64,000 bases of DNA from Sphingomonas trueperi (lineage in GTDB: Bacteria > Pseudomonadota > Alphaproteobacteria > Sphingomonadales > Sphingomonadaceae): NCBI RefSeq assembly GCF_011927635.1, contig NZ_JAATJB010000016.1, positions 1 through 64,000 of the forward strand. Reading direction: 5' to 3'. Positions 16,986 to 25,823 of the stretch are shown piece after piece (position 1 is the first letter of the stretch; each line of letters opens with the position of its first letter). The position numbers and the translations under genes were made by a program. The notes beneath the pieces are model-generated. The model saw only the letters and a list, made by a program, of their open reading frames with translations. It ran no database searches and was not told the origin of the DNA.

Positions 16986-19193
16986 ATGGGGCATTCCATG
17001 TCGTTCGGCATGTTCGCGGGGCTCGCGGTGCTGGTCGCGCCGCTGCCCGCGGTGGCCCACCCGCAGCTCCCCTATCGCTGGACCAATGTGACGGTGGGCG
17101 CCGGCGGCTATGCGCCGGGCATCGTGTTCAGCCCGGCGGAGCGCGGCCTCGCCTATCTGCGTACCGACATGGGCGGCGCGTACCGCTGGGATGCCGCGGC
17201 GAAGCGCTGGCTGCCGCTGCAGGATGGCAACGTTGTCTCAAGCTATATGGGGATCGAGAGCATCGCCCCCGATCCGCGCGATCCCGCGGTGGTGACCATG
17301 GCGGCGGGCATGGGCGCCAACGCGCCGGCGGCGATCCTGCGATCGGCGGATCGCGGTGCAAGCTGGTCGATAACGCCGGTGCCCTTCGCGATGGGCGGCA
17401 ACGAGGCCGGGCGCGGGCTGGGCGAGCGGCTGGCGGTGGATCCCAATCGCACGACTACCTTGTTCTTCGGCTCCCGGCATGACGGACTGTGGCGCAGCGA
17501 CGATGCGGGTGCGCACTGGACCAAGCTCGCCACCTTTCCGGTGGCGGGGCTGGGCAAGCCCGCGCCGCGCCAGACCCATGGCGGCGTGGCGTTCGTGCTG
17601 TTCGACCCCGCCAGCGGCACGCCCGGCAGAGGTTCGCGGCGGATCTGGGCGGGGATCGCCGATCCGGGCGCCGTGCACCTCTATCGTTCCGAGGATGGCG
17701 GCGCGCGCTGGCGGGCTGTCGCGGGGCCGGGGCCGGAGATGCTGGCGGTCAAGGCGGCAATCGCGGCGGACGGCACGCTTTATGTCGGCTATGCCACCGG
17801 CATCGGCCAGAGCGATGCGCTGGACGGGGCGGTGTGGCGCTTCACGCCCGATGGCAAGGGTCAGGATGTCACGCCGCCGGATCACCGCGAGGGAGGTGTC
17901 CTGGGTGTCGCGGTTGCCGCGTCGGTGCCGGGTACCGTGGCGATCAGCACGCTGGATCGCTACAAGCTCGGCGACACGCTGTGGCTGTCGCCGGACGGCG
18001 GTGCGCATTGGGACGATCTCGGCCCGCGCAGCCGGCGCGACGTCAGCGCATCGCCCTTCCTGCTCCACGAGGGCAAGGGCGCGGATTTCGGCCATTGGAT
18101 CACCGGCCTCGCGATCGATCCCTTCGATGCCGGGCACGTCGCCTATACGACCGGGGCGACGGTCTATGCGACCGGCGCGGCGGGGCAGGCCCGTGTCGAC
18201 TGGGCGCCCTGGGTGCGCGGCATCGAGCAGACCGCGATCATCACGCTCACCTCGCCGACCGGCGGCGCGCATCTGGTCTCGGGCTTCGGCGACCTCGCCG
18301 GGTTCGTCCATGACGATTTCGCGGCCTCGCCGCAGCCGAGCTTCGCCAACCCCTATCTCTCCAACACCAACACGCTGGACTATGCCGGCCGCAAGCCGAG
18401 CGTGATCGTGCGCAGCGGCAGCCTCTATGCCAATCGCCCGCGCGAAGCCTCGCTCGGCCGCTCCGAGGATGGCGGGCGCAGCTGGGTGCCGGTGAAGCTG
18501 CCGGCGATGGGCAACCCGCCGGCCCGCGCCGACCTGAACGGCGAGGCGGCGATCAGCGTCTCCGCCGATGGCGGCACGATGCTGGTGGCAACGCCCGAGC
18601 CGCTGCGCACCCGCGACGGCGGCAAGACCTGGCTGCGCGTGCAAGGGCTGCCGGGCAGCACCCGCGCGACGGCGGACAAGGTCGATCCGGCGCGCTTCTA
18701 TGCGGTGAGCGACCGTCATGTGCTGGGCTCGCGAGACGGCGGGGCGCATTTCGTGCCGCTTGCCGGCCAGGGGCTGCCCGCGGATCTTTCGGCGGCGCGC
18801 ATCCGCAACCGCGAGCAGCAGTCCACCCTGGTCGCCTCGCCCTTTGCCGCGGGCGAGCTGTGGCTGAAGCTGGGCGGGCAGCTGTGGCGGAGCACCGATG
18901 GCGGCGCCTCGTTCCAGCCGGCGAGCGGCACGCTGCAGGTGGAGCTGTTCGGCCTGGGCAAGGGGTGGGGGCGGATACCCGGCCTCTATGCGGTGGGCAC
19001 GCTGGACGGGCTGCGCGCGGTGTGGCGCTCGGACGATCTGGGGAAACATTGGCAGCGGATCAACGATGACGGGCACCAATGGGGCCTGCGCTTCCGCGTG
19101 ATTTCGGGCGACCCGCGCGTCGTCGGCCGGGTATATCTCGGCACCGACGGGCGCGGGCTGTTCTATGGCGATCCGGCAGAGGAGGGGGAATGA
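16986..19193 (+). CDS. GH74 endo-xyloglucanase
   Basis: A 735-residue secreted enzyme with a signal peptide to about residue 25. It is made of two seven-bladed propellers with repeated bacterial-neuraminidase-like Asp boxes (SxDxGxxW), for example SADRGASW, SDDAGAHW and SEDGGRSW. GH74 signatures are GGYAPGIVFSP, YLRTDMGGAYRW with the catalytic-base Asp61, GNEAGRGLGERLAVDPN, FGSRHDGLWRSDD, and SGFGDLAGFVHDD with the likely general-acid Asp436. GH74 cuts the beta-1,4-glucan backbone of xyloglucan. The ATG at 16986 follows GGGAGGGGAGAGG; another ATG 12 bases later is possible. It is the first gene of a coupled operon with GH35 and GH31, which trim the released oligosaccharides. Confidence 0.92.
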   Translation: MGHSMSFGMFAGLAVLVAPLPAVAHPQLPYRWTNVTVGAGGYAPGIVFSPAERGLAYLRTDMGGAYRWDAAAKRWLPLQDGNVVSSYMGIESIAPDPRDPAVVTMAAGMGANAPAAILRSADRGASWSITPVPFAMGGNEAGRGLGERLAVDPNRTTTLFFGSRHDGLWRSDDAGAHWTKLATFPVAGLGKPAPRQTHGGVAFVLFDPASGTPGRGSRRIWAGIADPGAVHLYRSEDGGARWRAVAGPGPEMLAVKAAIAADGTLYVGYATGIGQSDALDGAVWRFTPDGKGQDVTPPDHREGGVLGVAVAASVPGTVAISTLDRYKLGDTLWLSPDGGAHWDDLGPRSRRDVSASPFLLHEGKGADFGHWITGLAIDPFDAGHVAYTTGATVYATGAAGQARVDWAPWVRGIEQTAIITLTSPTGGAHLVSGFGDLAGFVHDDFAASPQPSFANPYLSNTNTLDYAGRKPSVIVRSGSLYANRPREASLGRSEDGGRSWVPVKLPAMGNPPARADLNGEAAISVSADGGTMLVATPEPLRTRDGGKTWLRVQGLPGSTRATADKVDPARFYAVSDRHVLGSRDGGAHFVPLAGQGLPADLSAARIRNREQQSTLVASPFAAGELWLKLGGQLWRSTDGGASFQPASGTLQVELFGLGKGWGRIPGLYAVGTLDGLRAVWRSDDLGKHWQRINDDGHQWGLRFRVISGDPRVVGRVYLGTDGRGLFYGDPAEEGE

Positions 19194-20812
19194 GGAACTA
19201 TTTTGCAAGCGGCATCGCACTGGCGGCGCTCCTCGCCGGCACCGCCACGGCGCAGACCGCGACGCCGGTGCCGCATATCGAGAGCAGGAACGGCCGCCAT
19301 GCGCTGATTGTCGACGGCGCGCCGTTCCTGATGCTGGGGGCGCAGGTCAACAACTCCAGCAACTATGCCGAGCCGCTGGCTACCGCCTGGCCCGTCCTCG
19401 ATCGGATGCACGCCAACACGGTGGAAGTGCCGATCGCCTGGCAGCAGGTGGAGCCGCGCGAAGGCCAGTTCGACCTCAGCTTCCTCCAGACGCTGCTCGA
19501 CCAGGCCCGCGCGCACGACAAGCGCGTGGTGCTGCTGTGGTTCGGCACCTGGAAGAACACGAGCTACAGCTACACGCCCGACTGGGTGAAGCTCGATTCG
19601 AAGCGCTTCCCGCGGATGAAGACGCGCGACGGCAAGGATCACGGCGTGCTCAGCGCGCACGGCGCCGAGACGCTGAAGGCGGACATGCGGGCCTTCGTGA
19701 AGGTGATGGAGTATCTGCGCGACCATGATCCGCAGAACACGGTCATCCTGGTCCAGCCGGAGAACGAGACCGGCAGCTACCGCAACCCGCGCGACTATTC
19801 GGCCGAGGGCAATCGGCTGTTCGCGCAGGCCATCCCTGCGGAACTCGCGAAGAAGACGGGCAAGCGCGGCACCTGGGCGCAGGCGTTCGGCACGCAGGCC
19901 GATCGCGCATTCAACAGCTGGTATGTCGCGCGCTACGTCAACGCGATCGCGGCGGCGGGCAAGGCGGTGAAGCCGCTGCCGATGTACGTCAACGCAGCAC
20001 TCGCCGGCCCCTCCAACGTGCCCGATCCCGATGGCGTAGCGAGCGGCGGCCCGCAGCAGGACGTGCTCGACATCTGGAAGGCGGCCGCGCCCGCGCTCGA
20101 TTTCGCCGCGCCCGACCTGTACGATCGCAGCAGCGCCAACGTCTCGCTCTATCTCGAGAAATATGCGCGGGCGGACAATGCGCTGATGGTGCCGGAGATC
20201 GGCAATGCGCGCGACTTCGCCCGCTTCTTCTACGAGGCGCTGGGGCACGGCGCGATCGGCTTCGCTCCGTTCGGCATGGATGCAACCGGCTATTTCAACT
20301 TTCCGCTCGGCGCACGCGCGCTCGATGCGGCGACGATGGACGCCTTCGCGCTGCCCTATGGCATGCTGCAGGGGATCGCGCGTGACTGGGCGCGGATCGC
20401 CTTCACCCGCCCGACCTGGGGCGTCGCCAAGCCCGATGACGACAAGCCGCGCAGCACCACGCTGGGGGGCTGGCAGATCACCGCTAGCTGGGGCGAATGG
20501 CAGTTCGGCATGAAGGAATGGACCTTCCTCAAGTCCGATCCGGCGCCTTGGGGCGCGGAGAAGATCGGCGGCGTCGCGGTCGCGCAGCTCTCCGACAACG
20601 AGTTCCTGGTGGTGGGCGACCATGTCCGCGTCACCTTCTCGGCAGCGGAGGGCAGCGCCCCCAACGGCATCATGCTGCGCGCCGAGGAAGGGACTTTCGT
20701 CGACGGCACATGGCGGACGACGCGCGTGTGGAACGGCGACCAGGCCGATTACGGGCTCAACCTGATCGATCGGCCGCAGGTTCTGAAGATCACCATGGGC
20801 CGCTATCGTTGA
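19190..20812 (+). CDS. GH35 beta-galactosidase (DUF5597 C-terminal type)
   Basis: A 540-residue exported enzyme with signal peptide MRNYFASGIALAALLAGTATAQ. The TIM barrel shows GRHALIVDGAPFLMLGAQVNN, NTVEVPIAWQQVEPREG, the general acid in QPENETGSY (Glu193) and the nucleophile in MVPEIGN (Glu336). A C-terminal beta-rich domain resembles DUF5597. Similar GH35 enzymes in Cellvibrio remove beta-galactose from xyloglucan side chains. The ATG overlaps the GH74 TGA by four bases (ATGA) and has GGAGGGGG just upstream; frames starting further upstream are inside GH74. Translation coupling and the neighbours support a xyloglucan role. Confidence 0.9.
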   Translation: MRNYFASGIALAALLAGTATAQTATPVPHIESRNGRHALIVDGAPFLMLGAQVNNSSNYAEPLATAWPVLDRMHANTVEVPIAWQQVEPREGQFDLSFLQTLLDQARAHDKRVVLLWFGTWKNTSYSYTPDWVKLDSKRFPRMKTRDGKDHGVLSAHGAETLKADMRAFVKVMEYLRDHDPQNTVILVQPENETGSYRNPRDYSAEGNRLFAQAIPAELAKKTGKRGTWAQAFGTQADRAFNSWYVARYVNAIAAAGKAVKPLPMYVNAALAGPSNVPDPDGVASGGPQQDVLDIWKAAAPALDFAAPDLYDRSSANVSLYLEKYARADNALMVPEIGNARDFARFFYEALGHGAIGFAPFGMDATGYFNFPLGARALDAATMDAFALPYGMLQGIARDWARIAFTRPTWGVAKPDDDKPRSTTLGGWQITASWGEWQFGMKEWTFLKSDPAPWGAEKIGGVAVAQLSDNEFLVVGDHVRVTFSAAEGSAPNGIMLRAEEGTFVDGTWRTTRVWNGDQADYGLNLIDRPQVLKITMGRYR

Positions 20813-20847
20813 GCGGCAGAAATAGAAGAAACGCAGGAGGTTTGGGC

Positions 20848-23721
20848 ATGAAGAGGGTTTGGATCGCGGCGCTGCTGGCTGGCAGCGCGATGGCGTCGGC
20901 GCAGGCCGCGCAGGAAAACGGCTATAGCCGCACCGAGGGCGGCGTGGTCGTCACGCCCACCGGCGGTGCTGCCGCCAAGGTGGAAGTGACCGTCCATGGC
21001 GACGGCATCTTCCATGTCATCGCAACGCCCAAGGGCGTCGACACCGGCACGCTCGCGCCCAGCCTGATGGCGCCCAATCCGCCGGCCGCCGGCGCGTTCG
21101 AGGTGAGCAGCGCGAACGGCCATGTGCTGGTCAAGGCCAAGCGCGCCACCGCCGATATCGAGCTCGCCACCGGCCGCGTCCGCTTTACCGATGCCAAGGG
21201 CCGCGAGCTGCTCGCCGAATCCGGCCAGGCCGCGTTCAAGCCGGTCACCGTCGAGGGCAAGCCGTTCGTCGCGGTCAGCCAGCAGTTCAACCGCGGCACC
21301 GACGAGGGGCTGTACGGGCTGGGCCAGCACCAGAACGCCCAGATGAACTATAATGGCGAGGACGTCGAACTCGCCCAGCACAACATGGACATCGCGGTGC
21401 CGTTCGTCGTCTCGACGCGCAGCTACGGCCTGCTCTGGGACAATGCGAGCATCAGCCGCTTCGGCAACCCCAAGCCCTACACGCTGGTCGGCGAGGGGCT
21501 GAAGGTCACCAGCGGCGGCAAGCCCGGCTGGAAGGCCGAATATTTCCTCGACGGCAAGCCCGCGGTCACCCGCCAGGAAGCGACGATCAACTACCAGTAT
21601 ATCAAGGACCAGAAGAACTGGCCCGAGGCGGCCAAGGCGCAGACCGTCGCCGCGACGGGCGGGCAGAACACCGCGGGCAACGCGGTGCAGAAGCAGACCG
21701 TGGTGTGGACCGGCGACGTCCAGCCCGAGGTGACCGGCACCCACAAGTTCCAGCTCTATGGCTCGAGCTATTACAAGGTCTATGCCGGGGGCAAGCTGGT
21801 GCTCGATCGCTGGCGGCAGAACTGGAACCCCTGGTACGCCAATTTCGACCTGCCGATGGTCAAGGGCAAGCCGGTCCAGATCCGCATCGAGTGGGAGCCC
21901 AACGCCGGCTATATGGCGCTGCTCCACAATGATCCGCTGCCCGCGCCGGACCGGCATTCGGTGTGGTTCACCAGCGAAGTGGGCCAGGCCAAGAACTATT
22001 GGTTCGTGCCCGCCGACAATCTCGACGGCGTGATCGCCGGCTATCGCCAGCTCACCGGCAAGGCCGAGATGATGCCGAAGTGGGTGTACGGCTTCTGGCA
22101 GTCGCGCCAGCGCTACGACACCGCCGCCGAGGTGACCGGGGTGGTCGACAAGTACCGCTCGCTCAACATCCCGCTCGACAATATCGTGCTCGACTGGCGC
22201 TACTGGCGTGACGACGACTGGGGCAGCCACAAGTTCGATCCGACCCGCTTCGCCGACCCCAAGGCGATGATCGACAAGGTGCACGACCAGCACGCGAACT
22301 TCATGATATCGGTCTGGCCGAAATTCTATCCGACCACCGATACCTACAAGGAGCTGAACGCGGCGGGCGCGGTCTATCAGGGCAATCTCCGCCAGGGGAA
22401 CAGGGACTGGGTCGGCCCGGGCTATGCCAACACCTTCTACGATCCCTATTCGGCCGAGGGTCGCCGCATCTTTTGGCGCCAAGTCCAGGAGCGCCTCGGC
22501 GTGCTCGGCACCGACGCCTGGTGGGCCGATGCCAGCGAGCCCGACATGCACTCGAACCTGTCGATCGAGGAGCGGATCGACACCATGGGGCCCACCGCGA
22601 TCGGTCCGGCCGAGCAGTATTTCAACAGCTACCCGCTGATGAACGCGCGCGCCTTCTTCGAGGGCTGGCGCAGCTTCAAGCCCGATGTGCGGCCGTTCCT
22701 GCTCACCCGCTCGGGCTTCGGCGGGCTGCAGCGCTACGGCGCGGCAATCTGGTCGGGCGACGTGGCGACCCGCTGGTATGATCTGCGCGCGCAGATCTCG
22801 GCCGGCGTCAACGCCTCGATGTCGGGCATTCCCAACTGGACGCACGACATTGGCGGCTTCGCGGTGGAGCCGCGCTTCGAGACCAAGAACCCGAAGCCGG
22901 AAGACCTCGCCGAATGGCGCGAGCTCAACCTGCGCTGGTTCCAGTTCGGTGCGTTCAGCCCGCTGTTCCGCAGTCACGGCGAGTTCCCGTACCGCGAGAT
23001 CTACGAGATTTCGCCCGAAGGCTCGCCGATGCGCGCCTCGATGGTCTGGTACGATCAGCTCCGCTACCGCCTGATGCCGTACATCTACACGCTGGGCGCC
23101 GACACCTATATGAAGGACGGCAGCATCATGCGGGGCATGGCGATGGACTTCCCGTCCGATGCCAAGGCGCGCACCATCGACGACCAGTATCTGTTCGGCG
23201 ACGCCTTCCTCGTCGCTCCGGTCACCGCGTACAAGGCACGCAGCCGCACCGTCTACTTCCCCGGTACGGGCACCTGGTACGACTTCGCTACCGCCAAGAC
23301 CTATCGCGGCGGCACCGTCGCCGGGATCGCCGCACCGGCGGAGCGCATGCCGCTGTTCGTCAAGGCGGGCGCGATCGTGCCGATGGGCCCGGTGACGCAA
23401 TATGTCGACCAGCAGCGCGATGCGCCGCTGACCATCACCGTCTATACCGGCGCCAACGGCCAGTTCTCGCTCTACGAGGATGACGGCCGCAGCGAGCAGT
23501 ACAAGTCGGGCGCGTTCAGCCGCATCCCGCTCACCTATGACGACAAGGCGGGCACGCTGACCATCGGCGCGCGCGAGGGCAAGGGCTGGGCAGGCATGCC
23601 GGCTGCCCGCAGCTTCCGCGTGAAGTGGGTCAGCGCCGGCAAGTCGGTCACAGACGATAACGGCTTCGATACCGAGGTTCGGTACGACGGCGGTGCGCTG
23701 GTGGTGAAGCGGGGCGGATAG
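20848..23721 (+). CDS. GH31 alpha-xylosidase with PA14 insert
   Basis: A 957-residue exported enzyme (signal peptide MKRVWIAALLAGSAMASAQA). Order of domains: N-terminal galactose-mutarotase-like region, a PA14 domain inserted at about 230-380 (KFQLYGSSYYKVYAGGKLVLDRW, then VQIRIEWEPNAGYMALLHN), the catalytic barrel, and C-terminal beta domains. Catalytic residues are Asp561 in WWADASEPD and Asp638 in WSGDV. PA14 inside GH31 is the arrangement of the Cellvibrio Xyl31A alpha-xylosidase, which removes non-reducing xylose from xyloglucan oligosaccharides. ATG follows AGGAGG at a normal distance, 35 bases after the GH35 stop. It ends the operon. Confidence 0.93.
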   Translation: MKRVWIAALLAGSAMASAQAAQENGYSRTEGGVVVTPTGGAAAKVEVTVHGDGIFHVIATPKGVDTGTLAPSLMAPNPPAAGAFEVSSANGHVLVKAKRATADIELATGRVRFTDAKGRELLAESGQAAFKPVTVEGKPFVAVSQQFNRGTDEGLYGLGQHQNAQMNYNGEDVELAQHNMDIAVPFVVSTRSYGLLWDNASISRFGNPKPYTLVGEGLKVTSGGKPGWKAEYFLDGKPAVTRQEATINYQYIKDQKNWPEAAKAQTVAATGGQNTAGNAVQKQTVVWTGDVQPEVTGTHKFQLYGSSYYKVYAGGKLVLDRWRQNWNPWYANFDLPMVKGKPVQIRIEWEPNAGYMALLHNDPLPAPDRHSVWFTSEVGQAKNYWFVPADNLDGVIAGYRQLTGKAEMMPKWVYGFWQSRQRYDTAAEVTGVVDKYRSLNIPLDNIVLDWRYWRDDDWGSHKFDPTRFADPKAMIDKVHDQHANFMISVWPKFYPTTDTYKELNAAGAVYQGNLRQGNRDWVGPGYANTFYDPYSAEGRRIFWRQVQERLGVLGTDAWWADASEPDMHSNLSIEERIDTMGPTAIGPAEQYFNSYPLMNARAFFEGWRSFKPDVRPFLLTRSGFGGLQRYGAAIWSGDVATRWYDLRAQISAGVNASMSGIPNWTHDIGGFAVEPRFETKNPKPEDLAEWRELNLRWFQFGAFSPLFRSHGEFPYREIYEISPEGSPMRASMVWYDQLRYRLMPYIYTLGADTYMKDGSIMRGMAMDFPSDAKARTIDDQYLFGDAFLVAPVTAYKARSRTVYFPGTGTWYDFATAKTYRGGTVAGIAAPAERMPLFVKAGAIVPMGPVTQYVDQQRDAPLTITVYTGANGQFSLYEDDGRSEQYKSGAFSRIPLTYDDKAGTLTIGAREGKGWAGMPAARSFRVKWVSAGKSVTDDNGFDTEVRYDGGALVVKRGG

Positions 23722-23865
23722 GATCGCCGCGCCGCGGTCGCGCCGTGCAGCGCCGGCGGGGCACATGCCCTGCCGGCGCCCGCGTGCGTGCCGGCCCCGG
23801 CGCAGGCTGGGCGGCGAGCATCGCGACGAAGGCAGCGTCCTCCGTAATGCCGGGCGGCCGACCGG

Positions 23866-25248
23866 CTATACCAGCAGGCGACCGCCATATAGCATGGCGA
23901 CGATCCCGCAGCAGAGCAGCAGCCCAAGGCGCCATGCCCGGGCGTGCTGCGCCATCGACGCCCGGTTCCAGGCCGCGGCGCCGGCAACCGCCAGGATCGT
24001 GCCCGTCACCCAGAACGATGGTAGCGGCGCGGTCGGCACGAAGAACGCCAGGATCGCGGTGAGCGCGAGGATCACCGGTTGGCCCCAGCAGACGGCCATC
24101 CATATCCTCTCCCATGCCGGCGCCGGGCGGCCACGGTCGCGACGGCGGGCAAGCCAGATCGTCACGCCGCTGGAGGTAACCGCGCAGAGCGCCAGTCCGA
24201 GCAGGCCATAGGCCAGCCGTATGGGGAATCCGCCGAACCAGCCGAAATGCAGCTGACCGATTCCGCCCAGCAATGTGGTACCGAGTGCGAGGTCGCGAGG
24301 ATGCTCCTCGTGAAGCAACTGCCCCTTGCCATCGAACTGAACCTCGTCCTGCGACACGAGTTGTCTGGCGCCGCGTCCATGCACGGTGATGCGCATGTCG
24401 GCCCGCCCGGGACGTGCGACCGCCAGGCTCTCGATGGCGGCGCTGGGCATCCTTGCCTGTGCGCGGGCGATCAGGCCCGCGACGTCCGGCAGCGCGGCCG
24501 CGCGCGCATCGACCGGCGGCGGCGGATCGATGAACAGCGCGTATACTTGGCGCGTATCCCCCCGGTAGAGCAGCAGCGAGAGTACGGCGACGATGAGCGT
24601 GCTCAGTCCCAGCAGCGCGCCGGTGAGCGCGAGGGTGAAATGGAAGGGCAGTGCCCATATGCCGAGCCGGTTGTGCAGATCGGCTTCCTGCAGGCGGCGC
24701 GAGCCCCCCAAGCGCAGGTGAAATGCGTCGCGGATCACGCGCGGATGCGCAAGTATGCCGGATACGAGCGACGAGAGCAGTGCCACGCCGGTGAGCCCGA
24801 CGAGGAAGCCGCCCCAGGTTCGCGGCAGATGGAGGCAGATGTGGAGATACAGCAGAAAGTCTGTCCAGGCGGCGTCCAGCGAGGACAGGCTGCCGTCTTC
24901 CGCAACCGCCCAGTTGCGATCGAATTTGCCCTTGTAGGCGACGAGGGTCGCGCCTTCGCGTGCCGCGCTGGGCAGTGTGAGGTTGAGCGAGACGTCGCTG
25001 GGCACTTGCTTTGCTGCCGCCGCCAGCGCGCGCGCCGCAGCGTCGGGCGCGAGTCTGGTCGCGACCGGGGTGCCCGGCAGCTCCAACCGCTGCAGATCGG
25101 GCGCGAACACGGCGATCGTGCCGGTGAGACATACCAGATAGATGATCGCGGCGAAGGCGAGCCCCAGCACCGAATGGCTGCTGAGCACCGCGCGCACCGT
25201 TTCGGCCGAGATCGGCCAGCGCCACTGCTTCTTGCGGGTGTTGCTCAT
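23866..25248 (-). CDS. PepSY-associated membrane protein of an iron-uptake operon
   Basis: A 460-residue inner-membrane protein with four main hydrophobic segments: about 20-42 (LGLAFAAIIYLVCLTGTIAVF), 140-165, 190-215 and a C-terminal cluster near 330-455. Soluble PepSY-like parts lie between them. The HLCLHLP-like HICLHLPRTWGGFLVGLTG and DLHNRLGIWALPFHF motifs are typical of the PepSY_TM family beside siderophore receptors, where members are thought to reduce or release iron from ferric siderophores in the periplasm. The ATG overlaps the upstream stop as ATGA. A longer frame to 25518 has no support. No terminator is obvious between its stop and the convergent GH31 gene. Confidence 0.85.
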   Translation of the reverse strand: MSNTRKKQWRWPISAETVRAVLSSHSVLGLAFAAIIYLVCLTGTIAVFAPDLQRLELPGTPVATRLAPDAAARALAAAAKQVPSDVSLNLTLPSAAREGATLVAYKGKFDRNWAVAEDGSLSSLDAAWTDFLLYLHICLHLPRTWGGFLVGLTGVALLSSLVSGILAHPRVIRDAFHLRLGGSRRLQEADLHNRLGIWALPFHFTLALTGALLGLSTLIVAVLSLLLYRGDTRQVYALFIDPPPPVDARAAALPDVAGLIARAQARMPSAAIESLAVARPGRADMRITVHGRGARQLVSQDEVQFDGKGQLLHEEHPRDLALGTTLLGGIGQLHFGWFGGFPIRLAYGLLGLALCAVTSSGVTIWLARRRDRGRPAPAWERIWMAVCWGQPVILALTAILAFFVPTAPLPSFWVTGTILAVAGAAAWNRASMAQHARAWRLGLLLCCGIVAMLYGGRLLV

Positions 25249-25823
25249 GCCCCAGCTCCCAGGATCATGCCGCCGACCAAGGCCAGGCCGAAGCCGGCAA
25301 GGATGGTGCCCATAAGCACCGCGGTGGCGCGGAGCAGCCGGCGGTCGGCAAGCGTCCACGTCATCGCGAGGCCCCACAATACCGGCATCAGCATTCCCCC
25401 GATGACGATGCGGGTGCGTGGATCGCCGGGCACATAGACGGTCACGGAAAAGGCAACCGCCATCGCGGCCAGCATTCCCAGCGGCCCGGCCAGCAGCGCC
25501 CGCAATACGCCGCGCCAAAGCCTTCCGGGTTCGTCCAGCGGCTCCGCAGAGGCATCGCCGATCCGTTCCCGCGCACCATTGCGCCGGACGCGCCCTTCAA
25601 AAACGATCAGCAGCGCGCCGATCGCCTCCAGCACGAGCGCGAGCGCCACGCCCTTGACCGGCCCAATGCTCCACGCCGCAGCGAGGACCAGAGCGACCAG
25701 CAAGGTCCATCCGCTCCACAGCAAAGACGGCACCGCGCCGGTGCGATGGCGCCAGGACCGGCGCAGCAACCAGGCTCCCGCCGCGCCGCCTGCCACCAGC
25801 AGAAGGGGGAACATGCTCGTCAC
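25245..25823 (-). CDS. small membrane protein between TonB receptor and PepSY protein
   Basis: About 192 residues with five hydrophobic segments (near 5-18, 35-50, 57-75, 108-130 and 140-190) and Arg-rich loops. I do not recognise the family. It is bracketed by overlaps: its start overlaps the receptor stop, and its stop overlaps the PepSY ATG, so the three are co-translated. Translation may begin at GTG (25823) or at ATG (25814); neither has a strong ribosome site. It is likely an accessory inner-membrane factor for siderophore-iron use, by position only. Confidence 0.65.
   Translation of the reverse strand: MTSMFPLLLVAGGAAGAWLLRRSWRHRTGAVPSLLWSGWTLLVALVLAAAWSIGPVKGVALALVLEAIGALLIVFEGRVRRNGARERIGDASAEPLDEPGRLWRGVLRALLAGPLGMLAAMAVAFSVTVYVPGDPRTRIVIGGMLMPVLWGLAMTWTLADRRLLRATAVLMGTILAGFGLALVGGMILGAGA

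Noticed and set aside
20803-23766. 987-codon - strand frame opposite GH31
   Set aside because: Antisense to a glycosidase with intact catalytic residues; composition is low-complexity His/Arg/Asp.
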